Below the pieces are notes generated by a model, which saw nothing but the letters and a program-made list of their open reading frames with translations, was not told where the DNA came from and searched no databases. Shown here piece by piece: positions 7,439 through 16,803 of a DNA stretch of 64,000 nucleotides; positions within the stretch are counted from its first letter, which is position 1, and each line of letters opens with the position of its first letter. The translations under genes and the position numbers were made by a program. The DNA comes from Pseudoxanthomonas sp. z9 (GTDB taxonomy: Bacteria > Pseudomonadota > Gammaproteobacteria > Xanthomonadales > Xanthomonadaceae): the NCBI RefSeq assembly GCF_006542425.1, contig NZ_VFID01000012.1, positions 1-64,000 of the forward strand. The letters are read 5' to 3'.

Positions 7439-9220
7439 CTATTCCGTGACCGGTTCCGCGATTGACGCCCCGTGCAGGCCCAGGCCGTGCCGCTTGGCAT
7501 GGCGTTTGGCGGCGGCGGCGTCGGAGGCGACCTGCTCGGCGCTGTCGTAGCGGGCCGGATCCACCTGGACCACGCCGATGGTCAGGGTGGTCAGCGGGAA
7601 GGTGGTATAGCGGCCGCTGCGGTCCTCGCTTTCCAGCACGCCGCGGGCCAGGTCCGGTTCGTCGAACAGCGCCCGCGAGGCCGCGTTGAAGTCGGCGATG
7701 ATGTCGCGGCAGCGCCGTTCCCAATCCTCGCTCTGCAACAGCACCACGAAATCGTCGCCGCCGACATGGCCGACGAAATCCATGCTCGGCTGCACGTGCT
7801 TGAGCAGGGTGGAGGCGACCAGCCGGATCATGCGATCGCCGCGGAAGTAGCCGTACTGATCGTTGTACGGCTTGAAGCTGTTGAGATCGCAGTACGCCGC
7901 GACGAAGGGGCGGCCGGTTTCGAGCAGGCGGCCGATGTGCTCGGAGATGGGGATGTTGCCGGGCAGCAGGGTCAGCGGATTGGCGTAGCGCGCGGCCTCG
8001 ATGCGCAGTTCGGTCACCCGCCGCACCAGCGCTTCGCCGGTGCCCACGCCCAGGTAGCGCCCGTCGCGGGTGATGATGAAGCCATCCGACAGGTAGCGCT
8101 GGTCCTCGCCCAGCAGGATCTCCGACATCGCGTCGATGCTCTGGCCGACGTCGCAGACGATCGGCGAGGCGTGCATCAGCAGCACGCAGGACTTGCGGCC
8201 GTCGAGTTCGCGCGCGAACGGTACCGCCATGCGCTCGTTGAACACCCGTCGGTTGATCAGGCCCAATGGCTGGCCGTGAAGATCCACCACCGGCAACGAC
8301 GGCAAATCGGGATGGTTGCGGAACAGCTGCTCGGCGTCGAAGTTGCTGGCCTCGTCGGTCAGCGACGGCGCATCGATCAGCAGGTGCGCGGCGGTGACCC
8401 CGCGGAAATCGGAGGCGCGCCGGGCGCGCGGCCACACCGGCAGCTTCTCGAAGCGCGCTTCGCGGACTTCCTCCGGCACCGCCAGCGCCACCTCGCTGGC
8501 CGGGCGTCCGAGCAGGTAGCCCTGCGCATAGGGAATGCCGAGGTCCTTGATGATGGCCAGATCCTGCAGCCGTTCCACGCCTTCGGCGATCAGCTCCGCG
8601 CCGAGGCTCTCGGCCACCTGCACCAACGAGCGGACGATGCTCAGCCGGCCCGGGCTGTCGGCGATGTGATGGATCAGGTAGCGATCGAGCTTGACGTATT
8701 CCGGCGACAGCTCGTGCCAGAGCTCGAAGTTGGAATGGCCGTTGCCGAAGTCGTCCAGGGCGATGCGAATGCCGGCCGCGCGCAGGTAGCCCAGCGCGTC
8801 GGCCAGCCGGCCGACGTCCTCGACGATGTCGCGCTCGGTAATCTCGATGACGAAGCGACCCAGGTCGCGGCCGGCCGATAGCAGCACCTCGATGACCTGC
8901 TGCGGGCGCAGCGCGCCCTGAAGGATCGCGTGGGCGCTCAGGTTGACGAGCAGGCGGCCGCCGCGATCGAAGTCGAAACCGCGCGCCAGCGTGCCGGCGG
9001 CGACGGTTTCCAACTCGCCCAGGCGGCCGGCGGCGCGCGCGCGATCCAGCAGCTCCAGCGGCGAACAGGTGCGGCCGGCGATGCGCATCAGCCCCTCGTG
9101 CGCGACCACCTTGTTGTCCTCCAGCCGTACTACGGGCTGGAACGCCGCCAGCAGTTCGCGGCCGCGCAGGACCGTGTCCAGCAACGGATCTGACGAGACG
9201 ACGGAATCGGGTATGCACAT
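7439..9220 (-). CDS. EAL-CBS-GGDEF-type cyclic-di-GMP protein with GGDDF site
   Basis: 593 residues in an unusual order: EAL domain first (about 30-260), a CBS-like middle (about 290-410), GGDEF-like domain last (about 430-580). The EAL motif reads EGLMR, but other catalytic residues look intact: VNLSA, ITERD, ALDDFG, VKLDR and AEGVE. The GGDEF signature is HVGGDDF, with the usually essential fourth-position Glu replaced by Asp. The protein most likely breaks down c-di-GMP, with the CBS and GGDDF parts sensing nucleotides. No membrane segment or signal peptide is seen. It is divergent from the chemoreceptor gene at 9454, and a 17-base dyad lies between them. Confidence 0.88.
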   Translation of the reverse strand: MCIPDSVVSSDPLLDTVLRGRELLAAFQPVVRLEDNKVVAHEGLMRIAGRTCSPLELLDRARAAGRLGELETVAAGTLARGFDFDRGGRLLVNLSAHAILQGALRPQQVIEVLLSAGRDLGRFVIEITERDIVEDVGRLADALGYLRAAGIRIALDDFGNGHSNFELWHELSPEYVKLDRYLIHHIADSPGRLSIVRSLVQVAESLGAELIAEGVERLQDLAIIKDLGIPYAQGYLLGRPASEVALAVPEEVREARFEKLPVWPRARRASDFRGVTAAHLLIDAPSLTDEASNFDAEQLFRNHPDLPSLPVVDLHGQPLGLINRRVFNERMAVPFARELDGRKSCVLLMHASPIVCDVGQSIDAMSEILLGEDQRYLSDGFIITRDGRYLGVGTGEALVRRVTELRIEAARYANPLTLLPGNIPISEHIGRLLETGRPFVAAYCDLNSFKPYNDQYGYFRGDRMIRLVASTLLKHVQPSMDFVGHVGGDDFVVLLQSEDWERRCRDIIADFNAASRALFDEPDLARGVLESEDRSGRYTTFPLTTLTIGVVQVDPARYDSAEQVASDAAAAKRHAKRHGLGLHGASIAEPVTE

Positions 9221-9267
9221 GGGGCCGCGAACCTAGCGTGCCTGTATGACAGTTCCGAGACGCGGCT

Positions 9268-9284
9268 GATGACGTTCCGTCATC
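9268..9284. promoter_or_regulatory. Dyad-symmetric site between c-di-GMP and chemoreceptor genes
   Basis: GATGACG-TTC-CGTCATC is a perfect 7-base inverted repeat with a 3-base centre, 48 bases before the start of the EAL/GGDDF gene and about 115 bases upstream of the chemoreceptor promoter. The symmetry suits a dimeric regulator; no specific regulator is recognised. Confidence 0.4.
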
Positions 9285-9398
9285 TGCATGCGGCGCTTCG
9301 ACATGGCGGTGATTGCGCGACGTCATCGCGGTGTCGCATGCGCCGGGTAAAACATCGCGGCCGCCGATGCCGTGCGCGAGCGGCATGAAAACCAGCGC

Positions 9399-9425
9399 TA
9401 AAGTCCGGCAAAAAACGGCCGATAC
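9399..9425 (+). promoter_or_regulatory. FliA (sigma-28) type promoter of the first chemoreceptor
   Basis: TAAAGTCC, an 11-base spacer and GCCGATAC match the flagellar sigma-28 consensus (TAAAGTTT-N11-GCCGATAA) at 13 of 16 positions. It ends 28 bases before the chemoreceptor ATG, which is the expected place. Expression with late flagellar genes is therefore likely. Confidence 0.75.
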
Positions 9426-9453
9426 CGATGCAGAATTCTGCCCGGAGTCCGCC

Positions 9454-12090
9454 ATGCCGACCGCCTTCCTCCCGCCTTTCTCCTGGAAGCGCCCGTTCCC
9501 CCGACGCCTTTCCTTCCACGACACCCGCGCCGTGCTGGCGCGGTGGCTGGGCCGGATGACGATTGCCGGCAAGCTGCGCCTGTGCGCGTGGGTGGCCGGC
9601 GCGGGATTGTCGCTGATCGCGCTGTCGTACTGGCAGGCCAGCGCCGGGCAGGCGCGCGCCGCCGCCAGCTTCCAGGCGCAGCAGGGTTACGGCGCGCTGC
9701 TCGCCGCGCTGGAACGGCAGGTCGAGCAGACCCGGCGATTGCAGACGGTCTATGCGACCCGCCTGGACAGCGCCGACCGCGATGCCCTGCGGCAGGCGCA
9801 GCAGCGCCTGCGTCGCGACCTGGAACGACTGCGCAAGCATCCGGCCGGCGCGGCGGACAGGAAACTGCTGGACGCGGCCGCCGGCCGCATCGACGAGTTC
9901 GCCGCCGGCATCGATGCGCTGAATACGCGGGTGGACGAGATGGGACAGGGCGACGCCAGCCTGTCCGCGACCTTGCGCGGTGCCGGCCAGGCGCTGGAAG
10001 AGGCAGTGCAGGCCGAACAGGTCGCGACGCTGGACGCCCCGATGCAACGGATGCGCCGTTTCGAGAGCGAATTCCTGCGCAGCGGCGATTCCGCATTGGC
10101 GGACCGGGTCAGCGAGGAGAAGCTGCCGTTCGAACTGGCGCTGTCGGCGAGCCGCATCGACGAGGTTCGGCGCGACGAGCTTCGCCAGCAGGCGGAGGCT
10201 TACCAGGCGGCACTGCTGGCGTATACCGCCGCGCGGGTCGGACTGGACGTGGAAATTTCGTCGCTGGAAGACACCGCCGCCGCCATCGCGCCGGCGCTGG
10301 CGGATCTGGAGCAGGCCCGCGAACGCGGGCTGGCCGTCGCGGCGCGCCAGCAGCGCTCGCAACGGATCGGCATGGCGGTATTGTTCGTCGTCACGCTGGC
10401 CGGCGTGGCGCTGGTGTTGGGCGGCGTGCTGTGGGCGGTGCGGCGGGCGGTGCGCCGGCCGCTGGCCGAAGCCGCCGAAGTGGCGGGCGCCATCGCCGAC
10501 GACCGCCTCGACACGGTCGTGCGGGTCGACAATCCGCATGATGAAATCGGCCAGCTGATGACGTCGCTGGCGCACATGCAGGCCCGCCTGCGCGAACGCA
10601 TCGACGGCGAACGCGCGGCGGCCCGCGAGAACGCGCGCATCCGCCAGGCGATGGACCACGCGCATGCGGGATTGATGGTGCTCGCCGCCGACGGCACGAT
10701 CGCTTTCGCCAACCACGGTCTGCGCGAGGCGCTGGCGGGTCACGGCATCGTCGCGCCGGACGGCCAGCCACTGGAACGGCTGGACGACGCGCTGGCGCCG
10801 GTGGCACGGCGCATCCGGGACGAGGAGGCGGGTTTCGAGCAGACCGTCGCGCTGGGTGGGGAAGACTATCTGCTGGTCGCGAGCCCGATCCGGATCGATG
10901 GCGAGCGGATGGGTGCCACCCTGGAATGGAAGAGCCTGGCGATGGAGAAGATGGTGGAGCGCGAGATCACCGCGCTGCTGCGCGCGGCGGCGGAGGGCGA
11001 CCTCGCCTGCCGCATCGAGGTGTCCGGCAAGCAGGGCTACCTGCAACCGTTGGCGCACAGCATCAACGCGCTGTTCGAGGTCCTGCAGGGCAATCTGTCC
11101 AGACTCCAATACGTGTTGTCCGCGCTCTCGCGGGGCGACCTGACGGTACGCATGGACGGCGACTTCCACGGCGTGTTCGCCCGCATGCGCGACGACGCCA
11201 ACGCCACCGTCGCCCAGCTCACCGACATCGTCTCCCGCATCCAGGACGCCTCCACCGCCATCAACACCGCCGCCGGCGAGATTGCCTCCGGCAACGCCGA
11301 CCTGTCCCGCCGCACCGAACAACAAGCCGCCAACCTGGAGGAAACCGCCGCCTCCATGGAGGAACTGACCTCCACCGTGCGCCAGAACGCCGACTCGGCC
11401 CGCCAGGCCAACCAGCTGGCCATCGGCGCGGCTTCCGTCGCCTCCCAGGGCGGCAACGTCGTCGGCCAGGTCGTCACCACCATGCGCGACATCGAAGCGG
11501 CCTCGCGCAAGATTGCCGAAATCATCGCCGTCATCGACGGCATCGCCTTCCAGACCAACATCCTGGCCCTCAATGCAGCGGTGGAAGCGGCCCGTGCCGG
11601 CGAACAGGGCCGCGGCTTCGCGGTGGTGGCCTCGGAGGTGCGTACCCTGGCCCAGCGCAGCGCCAACGCGGCCAAGGAAATCAAGGGCCTGATTGAGGCC
11701 TCGGTGGACCAGGTGGCCACCGGCTCTTCGCTGGTCAACCAGGCCGGCGCGACCATGGGTGAAATCGTCGCCTCGGTCCAGCGGGTCACCGACATCATGG
11801 CCGAAATCGCCGCCGCCTCGCAGGAACAGTCCGCCGGCATCGAGCAGGTCAACCAGACCATCACCCAGATGGACGAGACCACCCAGCAGAACGCCGCCCT
11901 GGTCGAGGAAGCCTCCGCCGCCGCCCGCAGCATGGAGCAACAAGCGCAGAGCCTCGCCGAGGCCGTCGACGTGTTCGTCATCGAGGACAACGCGGCAGGC
12001 GCGCCGTCGCCGGCGCGGGCTTCCCGCATCCTCTCCGCGCCCGTGAAGCGCGCGCGATCGGAGGGCGCTCCTGTCCGCAAGGCAGGATAG
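9454..12090 (+). CDS. Methyl-accepting chemotaxis protein (HAMP, PAS, MCP signal domain)
   Basis: 878 residues. Transmembrane segment 1 is near residues 41-60 and segment 2 near 306-328, enclosing an all-helical periplasmic sensor of about 245 residues that resembles helical-bundle (HBM-like) domains. Then come HAMP, a PAS-like region (about 396-490), a second HAMP-like linker and the MCP signalling coiled coil with its tip around [21 protein letters not shown]. It transmits ligand binding to CheA/CheW. ATG 9454 is chosen because GGAG lies seven bases before it and a FliA-type promoter just upstream. DNA of the signalling domain (11133-11894) is about 98% identical to that of the receptor at 46035. 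Confidence 0.92.
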   Translation: MPTAFLPPFSWKRPFPRRLSFHDTRAVLARWLGRMTIAGKLRLCAWVAGAGLSLIALSYWQASAGQARAAASFQAQQGYGALLAALERQVEQTRRLQTVYATRLDSADRDALRQAQQRLRRDLERLRKHPAGAADRKLLDAAAGRIDEFAAGIDALNTRVDEMGQGDASLSATLRGAGQALEEAVQAEQVATLDAPMQRMRRFESEFLRSGDSALADRVSEEKLPFELALSASRIDEVRRDELRQQAEAYQAALLAYTAARVGLDVEISSLEDTAAAIAPALADLEQARERGLAVAARQQRSQRIGMAVLFVVTLAGVALVLGGVLWAVRRAVRRPLAEAAEVAGAIADDRLDTVVRVDNPHDEIGQLMTSLAHMQARLRERIDGERAAARENARIRQAMDHAHAGLMVLAADGTIAFANHGLREALAGHGIVAPDGQPLERLDDALAPVARRIRDEEAGFEQTVALGGEDYLLVASPIRIDGERMGATLEWKSLAMEKMVEREITALLRAAAEGDLACRIEVSGKQGYLQPLAHSINALFEVLQGNLSRLQYVLSALSRGDLTVRMDGDFHGVFARMRDDANATVAQLTDIVSRIQDASTAINTAAGEIASGNADLSRRTEQQAANLEETAASMEELTSTVRQNADSARQANQLAIGAASVASQGGNVVGQVVTTMRDIEAASRKIAEIIAVIDGIAFQTNILALNAAVEAARAGEQGRGFAVVASEVRTLAQRSANAAKEIKGLIEASVDQVATGSSLVNQAGATMGEIVASVQRVTDIMAEIAAASQEQSAGIEQVNQTITQMDETTQQNAALVEEASAAARSMEQQAQSLAEAVDVFVIEDNAAGAPSPARASRILSAPVKRARSEGAPVRKAG
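11133..11894 (+). repeat. Chemoreceptor signalling-domain repeat, copy 1
   Basis: This 762-base stretch aligns without gaps to 47321-48082. I counted about 13 mismatches by eye, all synonymous. The identity stops abruptly on both sides, suggesting recent gene conversion between the two receptor genes. Confidence 0.9.
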
Positions 12091-12162
12091 AGGGGAACGC
12101 CGTTGCCGGAGGGAACATCTCGCGCCCCGCCATCCCGGACCAAAAAAGCCCGCGGTCTGCGC

Positions 12163-12945
12163 TCAGCGCTCCGCCTGGCGCGTGGTCACCAGCCGCAGGA
12201 AGGCTTCGTGCTGGTAGCGGCTCATGCGCAGTTCCTGGCCGGTGTCCAGGGTGACCACGTGGTGGCCGTTGAACCAGGGATGGATCGCCTTGACCCGGCG
12301 CACGTTGATGATCGCCGAACGGTGGATGCGGGCGAAGTGGCGCGGGTCCAGTCGCTCGGCCAGCGCCGCCATGGTTTCGCGCAGCTCATGCACGCGATCG
12401 GCCAGATGCAGTTCCACCGTATTGCGGTTGGCCTTGATCCAGACGATGTCGTCCACCGGCACCAGCACCACGTGTTCGTCCACGCGCACCGGAATCCGTT
12501 GCAGCCAGGCGTCGCGCTGGCGCAACTCCTCCAGCGCCTGCAGGATCCGCCGGGACTCGCCGTCGCGCGGACCGCGATCGGCCGAAAGCCGATCCTTGGC
12601 GCGCGCGAGCGTCGCCGCGAAGCGCTCGCGGCTGAACGGCTTGACCAGGTAATCCACCGCATTGGCCTCGAAGGCCTTGACCGCGTACTGCTCGTAGGCG
12701 GTGACGAACACCATCGCCGGCATCCGCGCCTGGCCGATCGCGTCGACCACCTCGATGCCCGTCATCGCCGGCATCTGGATGTCCAGGAACACCAGATCCG
12801 GTGACTGCGCGCGGATCGCCGCCAGCGCCGAGGCGCCGTCGCCGCATTCGCCCAGCAGTTCGATGTCCGGATCGGTGCGCAGGTGGCGCACGATCGCATG
12901 GCGCGCGATTGGCTCGTCGTCGACCACCAGCACGCCGATGCTCAT
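12163..12945 (-). CDS. LytTR-family response regulator
   Basis: 260 residues. The receiver domain has the acidic pair at D9-D10, phospho-acceptor D55 in VFLDIQMPA, a conserved Thr in FVTAYEQ and Lys in LVKPF. The C-terminal LytTR DNA-binding domain (about 155-255) carries IVWIKANRNTVELH and RIHRSAIINVRRV. It should bind DNA direct repeats when phosphorylated by the kinase encoded immediately upstream; its start overlaps the end of the kinase gene by four bases (ATGA), so the pair is translationally coupled. The target genes are unknown. Confidence 0.92.
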   Translation of the reverse strand: MSIGVLVVDDEPIARHAIVRHLRTDPDIELLGECGDGASALAAIRAQSPDLVFLDIQMPAMTGIEVVDAIGQARMPAMVFVTAYEQYAVKAFEANAVDYLVKPFSRERFAATLARAKDRLSADRGPRDGESRRILQALEELRQRDAWLQRIPVRVDEHVVLVPVDDIVWIKANRNTVELHLADRVHELRETMAALAERLDPRHFARIHRSAIINVRRVKAIHPWFNGHHVVTLDTGQELRMSRYQHEAFLRLVTTRQAER

Positions 12946-14051
12946 GCCGGCACGTGCTCCGGGACGTCGTCCAGTTCCTCCAGCAGCCGGTAGGGCAGGC
13001 GGATGCGGCAGGCCACGCCCTGCGGCCAGATCATGTCCAGGCGCAGATCGGCGCCCTCGCCGTACAGTTCGCGCAGGCGCAGGCGGGTGTTGGACAGGCC
13101 GATGCCATGGCCGCCCGGGCTGCCGCCTTCCTCCAGCACGCTGTTGCCGTTGCGCACTTCGAGCAGCAGGTGTTCGCCCTCGCGCCGCGCCTCGATCTCG
13201 ATGCGGTCGCCGCCCACGCGTTGGCCGATGCCATGGCGGATGGCGTTCTCGACGATCGGCTGAAGCAGCAGGCTGGGCACGGCGCAATCGAGCAGATCCG
13301 GAGCGATATAGATCTGGGTGGTCAGGCGATCGCCGTAGCGCTTGCGCTGGATGCCCAGGTACAGATCCAGCAGCGCCAGTTCGCGCCGCAGGGTGATCTC
13401 TTGGCCGTCGTAGTCTTCCAGGAACGCGCGCAGCAGATCGCTCAGCCGCAGCAGCATGTCCTCGGCGCTGACCTTGTCCTCGTCCAGCAGGGTGACGATG
13501 GCATGCAGCGTGTTGAACAGGAAGTGCGGCTGCAACTGGGTCTTCAGCACCTGCAGGCGCGACTGCGCCAGTTCGGTGGCCAGCTGGCTGGCCTCCAGTT
13601 CGCGGCGGGCCTTCTCGGCCTGGAAGCGCAACGAATGCTGGATGGCCACCAGCGCGCAGTAGGTCACCACGCCGATGGTGATGTACTTGGTGAAGAACTG
13701 GGCGAGCTGCTCGCCGAAGGAACTGGGTTCGAAGAAGGTGGAGATGAAGGCACCGGCCACCATCGACAGAAAGGTCAAGCCGCTGGCCGCGAACAGATGG
13801 AAGAGCAGTGGCCCGGCGCGATACGGCGGCTGCACGGGGTGGCGTTCGGCCAGGCGGAACACCCACGGCGCCAGCGCGGCCCAGATGTACCAGACGATGA
13901 CCGACCAGCGCACGTAATCCGTGAGCGCCCACAGGTGGCCGGAGGCGAGGTCGTCAATGATGCCCTGCACGATGAATACAAAAGTCACCGGCAGCCACAG
14001 GGCCAGGTAGCGGGCCAGGCCGATTTCGATGGTTCCCAGACGAATCTTCAT
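12942..14051 (-). CDS. LytS-type sensor histidine kinase
   Basis: 369 residues. Four hydrophobic segments in the N-terminal 150 residues form a membrane sensor without a large periplasmic domain. A short coiled linker leads to the His_kinase motif LKTQLQPHFLFNTLHAI containing the phospho-accepting His, then an ATPase domain with PIVENAIRHGIG and GGHGIGLSNTRLRL. This is the LytS/AlgZ subfamily. It is paired with the LytTR regulator through a 4-base overlap. The signal is unknown. Confidence 0.92.
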   Translation of the reverse strand: MKIRLGTIEIGLARYLALWLPVTFVFIVQGIIDDLASGHLWALTDYVRWSVIVWYIWAALAPWVFRLAERHPVQPPYRAGPLLFHLFAASGLTFLSMVAGAFISTFFEPSSFGEQLAQFFTKYITIGVVTYCALVAIQHSLRFQAEKARRELEASQLATELAQSRLQVLKTQLQPHFLFNTLHAIVTLLDEDKVSAEDMLLRLSDLLRAFLEDYDGQEITLRRELALLDLYLGIQRKRYGDRLTTQIYIAPDLLDCAVPSLLLQPIVENAIRHGIGQRVGGDRIEIEARREGEHLLLEVRNGNSVLEEGGSPGGHGIGLSNTRLRLRELYGEGADLRLDMIWPQGVACRIRLPYRLLEELDDVPEHVPA

Positions 14052-14256
14052 GCGGCGGTCGCGGTGGGTCGGTGGCGGGTGGGGCAGGGCATCCTAAGCG
14101 CACTTCCGCGCAAAGAAAAAGCAAGGGCCCGCCCACTACGATTGGGAATCCGGCCACGACGATTCGTCCCGACTCCGTTGCCGGGAGTGCGCGGGACGTC
14201 GCCTGATGCTTGCGACGGCGGCCATGACGGCGGCCGGTTGCCCTGGAGAGTTCGTC

Positions 14257-14652
14257 ATGCGTCAGCGTCCTTGCTTCCCGATTGCCGCGCTGGTCGCGGT
14301 ACTGATGGTCCTTCCCGCCGCACGCGCGGACGCGGCGGAACCTCCCGCATCCGCCGGCATCCGTTATCTGGCATTGGTCAATCGCGCCCACGACAGCATC
14401 GATCGGCTGGAAGTGGCCGAACCCGGCAGCGGCCGGTTCCAGGACGTGGCCCTGGGCGAAGCGGTGCGGGGCGGCGGCGACTCCTCGACCGTGGAGCTGC
14501 ACGGCGTCGGTTGCCGCTACGACGTGCGCTTCACCTTCCGCACCGGCCAGAAGATGGTCTACGAGAACGTCGACATCTGCGGCCTGCAGGCGCTGCGCGT
14601 GCAGCGGCCGCCGCGGGACCAACTGGATCTGCGCCAGGCGACCACGCCCTGA
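14257..14652 (+). CDS. Hypothetical secreted protein (131 aa)
   Basis: 131 residues with a signal peptide (PIAALVAVLMVLPAARADA) and a mature part of about 100 residues containing two cysteines (VGCRYDV and VDICGLQ) that could form a disulfide. No known domain was recognised. The start is supported by CTGGAGAG seven bases upstream. It stands alone between the divergent kinase gene and the convergent LysR gene. Confidence 0.7.
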   Translation: MRQRPCFPIAALVAVLMVLPAARADAAEPPASAGIRYLALVNRAHDSIDRLEVAEPGSGRFQDVALGEAVRGGGDSSTVELHGVGCRYDVRFTFRTGQKMVYENVDICGLQALRVQRPPRDQLDLRQATTP

Positions 14653-14664
14653 CGGGGCGCGCGG

Positions 14665-15603
14665 TCAGGCGACCGGAACCCGTGCCGCGCGCAGCCAGCC
14701 GCGCGCGCGCTCGCGCGCCCGTGCCGCTTCACCTTCCAGCCACTCGCCGAAGCAGGCGATCTTGCGACTGGCGTGGCGCGCCACCGGATAGGTGAACCAG
14801 AACGTGCGACCGTCGCCGGCAACGTGCGGATGCGCGGGCACCAGCCGGCCGGCGGCGATTTCGTCATGGAACAGCAGCGGCGAGCCGATCGCGATGCCCT
14901 GGCCGGCGATGGCCGCGGCGATGTCCAGGTGTTCGGCGGACAACTGGGTGGCGAAACGTTCGGGCGGCGCATGCGTGTCGTTGCCGAGGCTGCGGAACCA
15001 TAACGCCCACCAGTCCGGCCGGCCCAGCAGCGGCACCGGCAGGGCGTGCCCGGGTTGGGCGAGGCCGATGGCGGCGGCCTCCAGCGCCGGCGCGCACAAC
15101 GGCATGAAGATGCTCGGGAACAGTTCGATTGCGCGCAGGCCGGGCCACTGCCCGTGGCCGTTGCGGATCGCCGCGTCGAAACGGCCACCCGCCAGATCCT
15201 CGGCGGTGGCCGACAGATCCAGTTCGATCGCGATGTCCGGATGGCGCTGGCGGAAGCCACCGAGTTTCGGCGTCAGCCAGCTGGCGCCCAGGGTCGGCAG
15301 GGTGGTCAGGGACAGCCGCGACTCGTTGACCGCAGCGGCGCGGATGAAGCTGGCGCGCAGCGCGGCGAATGCGCGGATGGCCTCCTGCGCGACGATTTCG
15401 CCGGATTCGGTCAGCTGCACCCGGTTGGCGCCGCGCAGGAACAGCGGCGCGCCGATCTGCTGTTCCAGCCGGCGCACGTGGTAGCTCACCGAGGCGGCGG
15501 TGGTGTCCAGTTCCTCGGCCGCGCGCGCGAAACTGCCCGACCGCGCGGCCGCCTCGAAGGCGCGGATGGCAGCAAGCGAAGGGAAGCGGTGTTCACCGAC
15601 CAT
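14665..15603 (-). CDS. LysR-family transcriptional regulator (GcvA-like)
   Basis: 312 residues. The N-terminal helix-turn-helix reads PSLAAIRAFEAAARSGSFA then TTAASVSYHVRRLEQQIG. The effector domain contains LPTLGASWLTPKLGGFR and FDAAIRNGHGQWPGL, characteristic of the GcvA/AmpR branch. LysR proteins usually control a divergent gene; here that is the gene at 15700, with 96 bases between the starts. The inducer is unknown. Confidence 0.9.
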   Translation of the reverse strand: MVGEHRFPSLAAIRAFEAAARSGSFARAAEELDTTAASVSYHVRRLEQQIGAPLFLRGANRVQLTESGEIVAQEAIRAFAALRASFIRAAAVNESRLSLTTLPTLGASWLTPKLGGFRQRHPDIAIELDLSATAEDLAGGRFDAAIRNGHGQWPGLRAIELFPSIFMPLCAPALEAAAIGLAQPGHALPVPLLGRPDWWALWFRSLGNDTHAPPERFATQLSAEHLDIAAAIAGQGIAIGSPLLFHDEIAAGRLVPAHPHVAGDGRTFWFTYPVARHASRKIACFGEWLEGEAARARERARGWLRAARVPVA

Positions 15604-15699
15604 AAGTGCGGCTTAGTCTGGGCACCGATGTTCGCGTGGTCAACGTGCGGGCCGGGGCGGCAGCATGGCGGTGAACCTCACTCCACCGCCGGGTCCGCC

Positions 15700-16794
15700 A
15701 TGCCGATTGCTCCCTCCGCCGACACCGATTCCGGTCGCCGCCGCCTGCTGATGGCCTTCGCCGCTGGCGCGGCCGCCGCGCTGCCTTGGCCGGTCCCGAC
15801 GATGGCGATGGCGGGGAACCCGGTGGCGGCAACCGATCCGCGCGCGGATTGGCGCTGGCTGATCGGCAACTGGAACGTTCGTCACCGGCGCCTGAAGGAG
15901 CGTCTGGCCGGCAGCGACGAGTGGGAGTCGTTTGCCGGCCGCGGCGCGGTATGGTCGACCCTGGATGGACTCGGCACGATCGACGACAACCAGATGGACT
16001 TGCCCGGCGGCAGCTATCACGGCATGAGCATCCGCGCGTTCGATCCGGCCACACGCCAGTGGGCAATCTGGTGGCTGGATGCGCGCAATCCCACCCGCAT
16101 CGACCCGCCGGTGCGCGGTGGTTTCGCCGGCGACGACGGCACCTTCCTCGGGCGCGACACCCTGCGCGGCCAACCGATCCTCATGCGTTTCCGCTGGCAC
16201 GACATCCACGGCCCGCGGCCGTGGTGGGAACAGGCGTTCTCGGGCGACGAGGGCGCCAGCTGGGAGGTCAACTGGCGCAACTGGTTCACCCGCACGGCTG
16301 CCGAACCCACACCGCTGCCGCGACTGCCGCAGGCGCCGGACGACTGGCACTTCCTGGCCGGGCAATGGCGGGTGCGACACCGGCGCCGCCCGCGGTTGTC
16401 GCGGGCCGAGGACTGGGACGAGTTCGATGGCACCTTCCACAACTGGCCGGTGCTGGGCGGGTTCGGCAACGTCGGCGACAACCTGATGCGGATGCCCGGT
16501 GGCGACGTGCGCGGGATGGGTATCCGCGCGTTCGACCCGGTGCGCGGGGAATGGTCGAGCTGGTGGCTCGACGGACGCACGCCGGATCGCATCGGCGCGC
16601 CGCTGCGCGGCCGGATCTGCAACGGCGAGCGCGTGTTCACCGGCGAGGAGGTGGTCGACGGACAAGTGATCCGCACGCGGGTGATCTGGTCGCGGATCAC
16701 GCCGCGCTCGGCGCGCTGGGAACAGGCCAGTTCCCGCGATGGCGGGACGAGCTGGAACACCGACTGGATCAGCGACTTCACCCGGAACGGCTAG
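15700..16794 (+). CDS. Secreted protein with two tandem homologous domains
   Basis: 364 residues. A twin-arginine-like leader (GRRRLLMAFAAGAAAALPWP) suggests export in folded form. The mature protein consists of two related halves. Each starts with DWRWLIGNWNVRHRR / DWHFLAGQWRVRHRR, includes a PGGSYHGMSIRAFDP / PGGDVRGMGIRAFDP segment and a WWLDARNPTRI / WWLDGRTPDRI segment, and ends in a W-rich strand. This resembles DUF1579-like lipocalin-type beta proteins, but that is a guess from pattern. It is divergent from a LysR gene that may control it and is followed closely by the beta-propeller gene. Confidence 0.75.
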   Translation: MPIAPSADTDSGRRRLLMAFAAGAAAALPWPVPTMAMAGNPVAATDPRADWRWLIGNWNVRHRRLKERLAGSDEWESFAGRGAVWSTLDGLGTIDDNQMDLPGGSYHGMSIRAFDPATRQWAIWWLDARNPTRIDPPVRGGFAGDDGTFLGRDTLRGQPILMRFRWHDIHGPRPWWEQAFSGDEGASWEVNWRNWFTRTAAEPTPLPRLPQAPDDWHFLAGQWRVRHRRRPRLSRAEDWDEFDGTFHNWPVLGGFGNVGDNLMRMPGGDVRGMGIRAFDPVRGEWSSWWLDGRTPDRIGAPLRGRICNGERVFTGEEVVDGQVIRTRVIWSRITPRSARWEQASSRDGGTSWNTDWISDFTRNG

Positions 16795-16803
16795 AGGATC
16801 GTG

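Noticed and set aside
7472..8881. A 469-codon plus-strand frame within the EAL/GGDDF gene
   Set aside because: It is antisense to clear EAL and GGDEF motifs and shows no family features.
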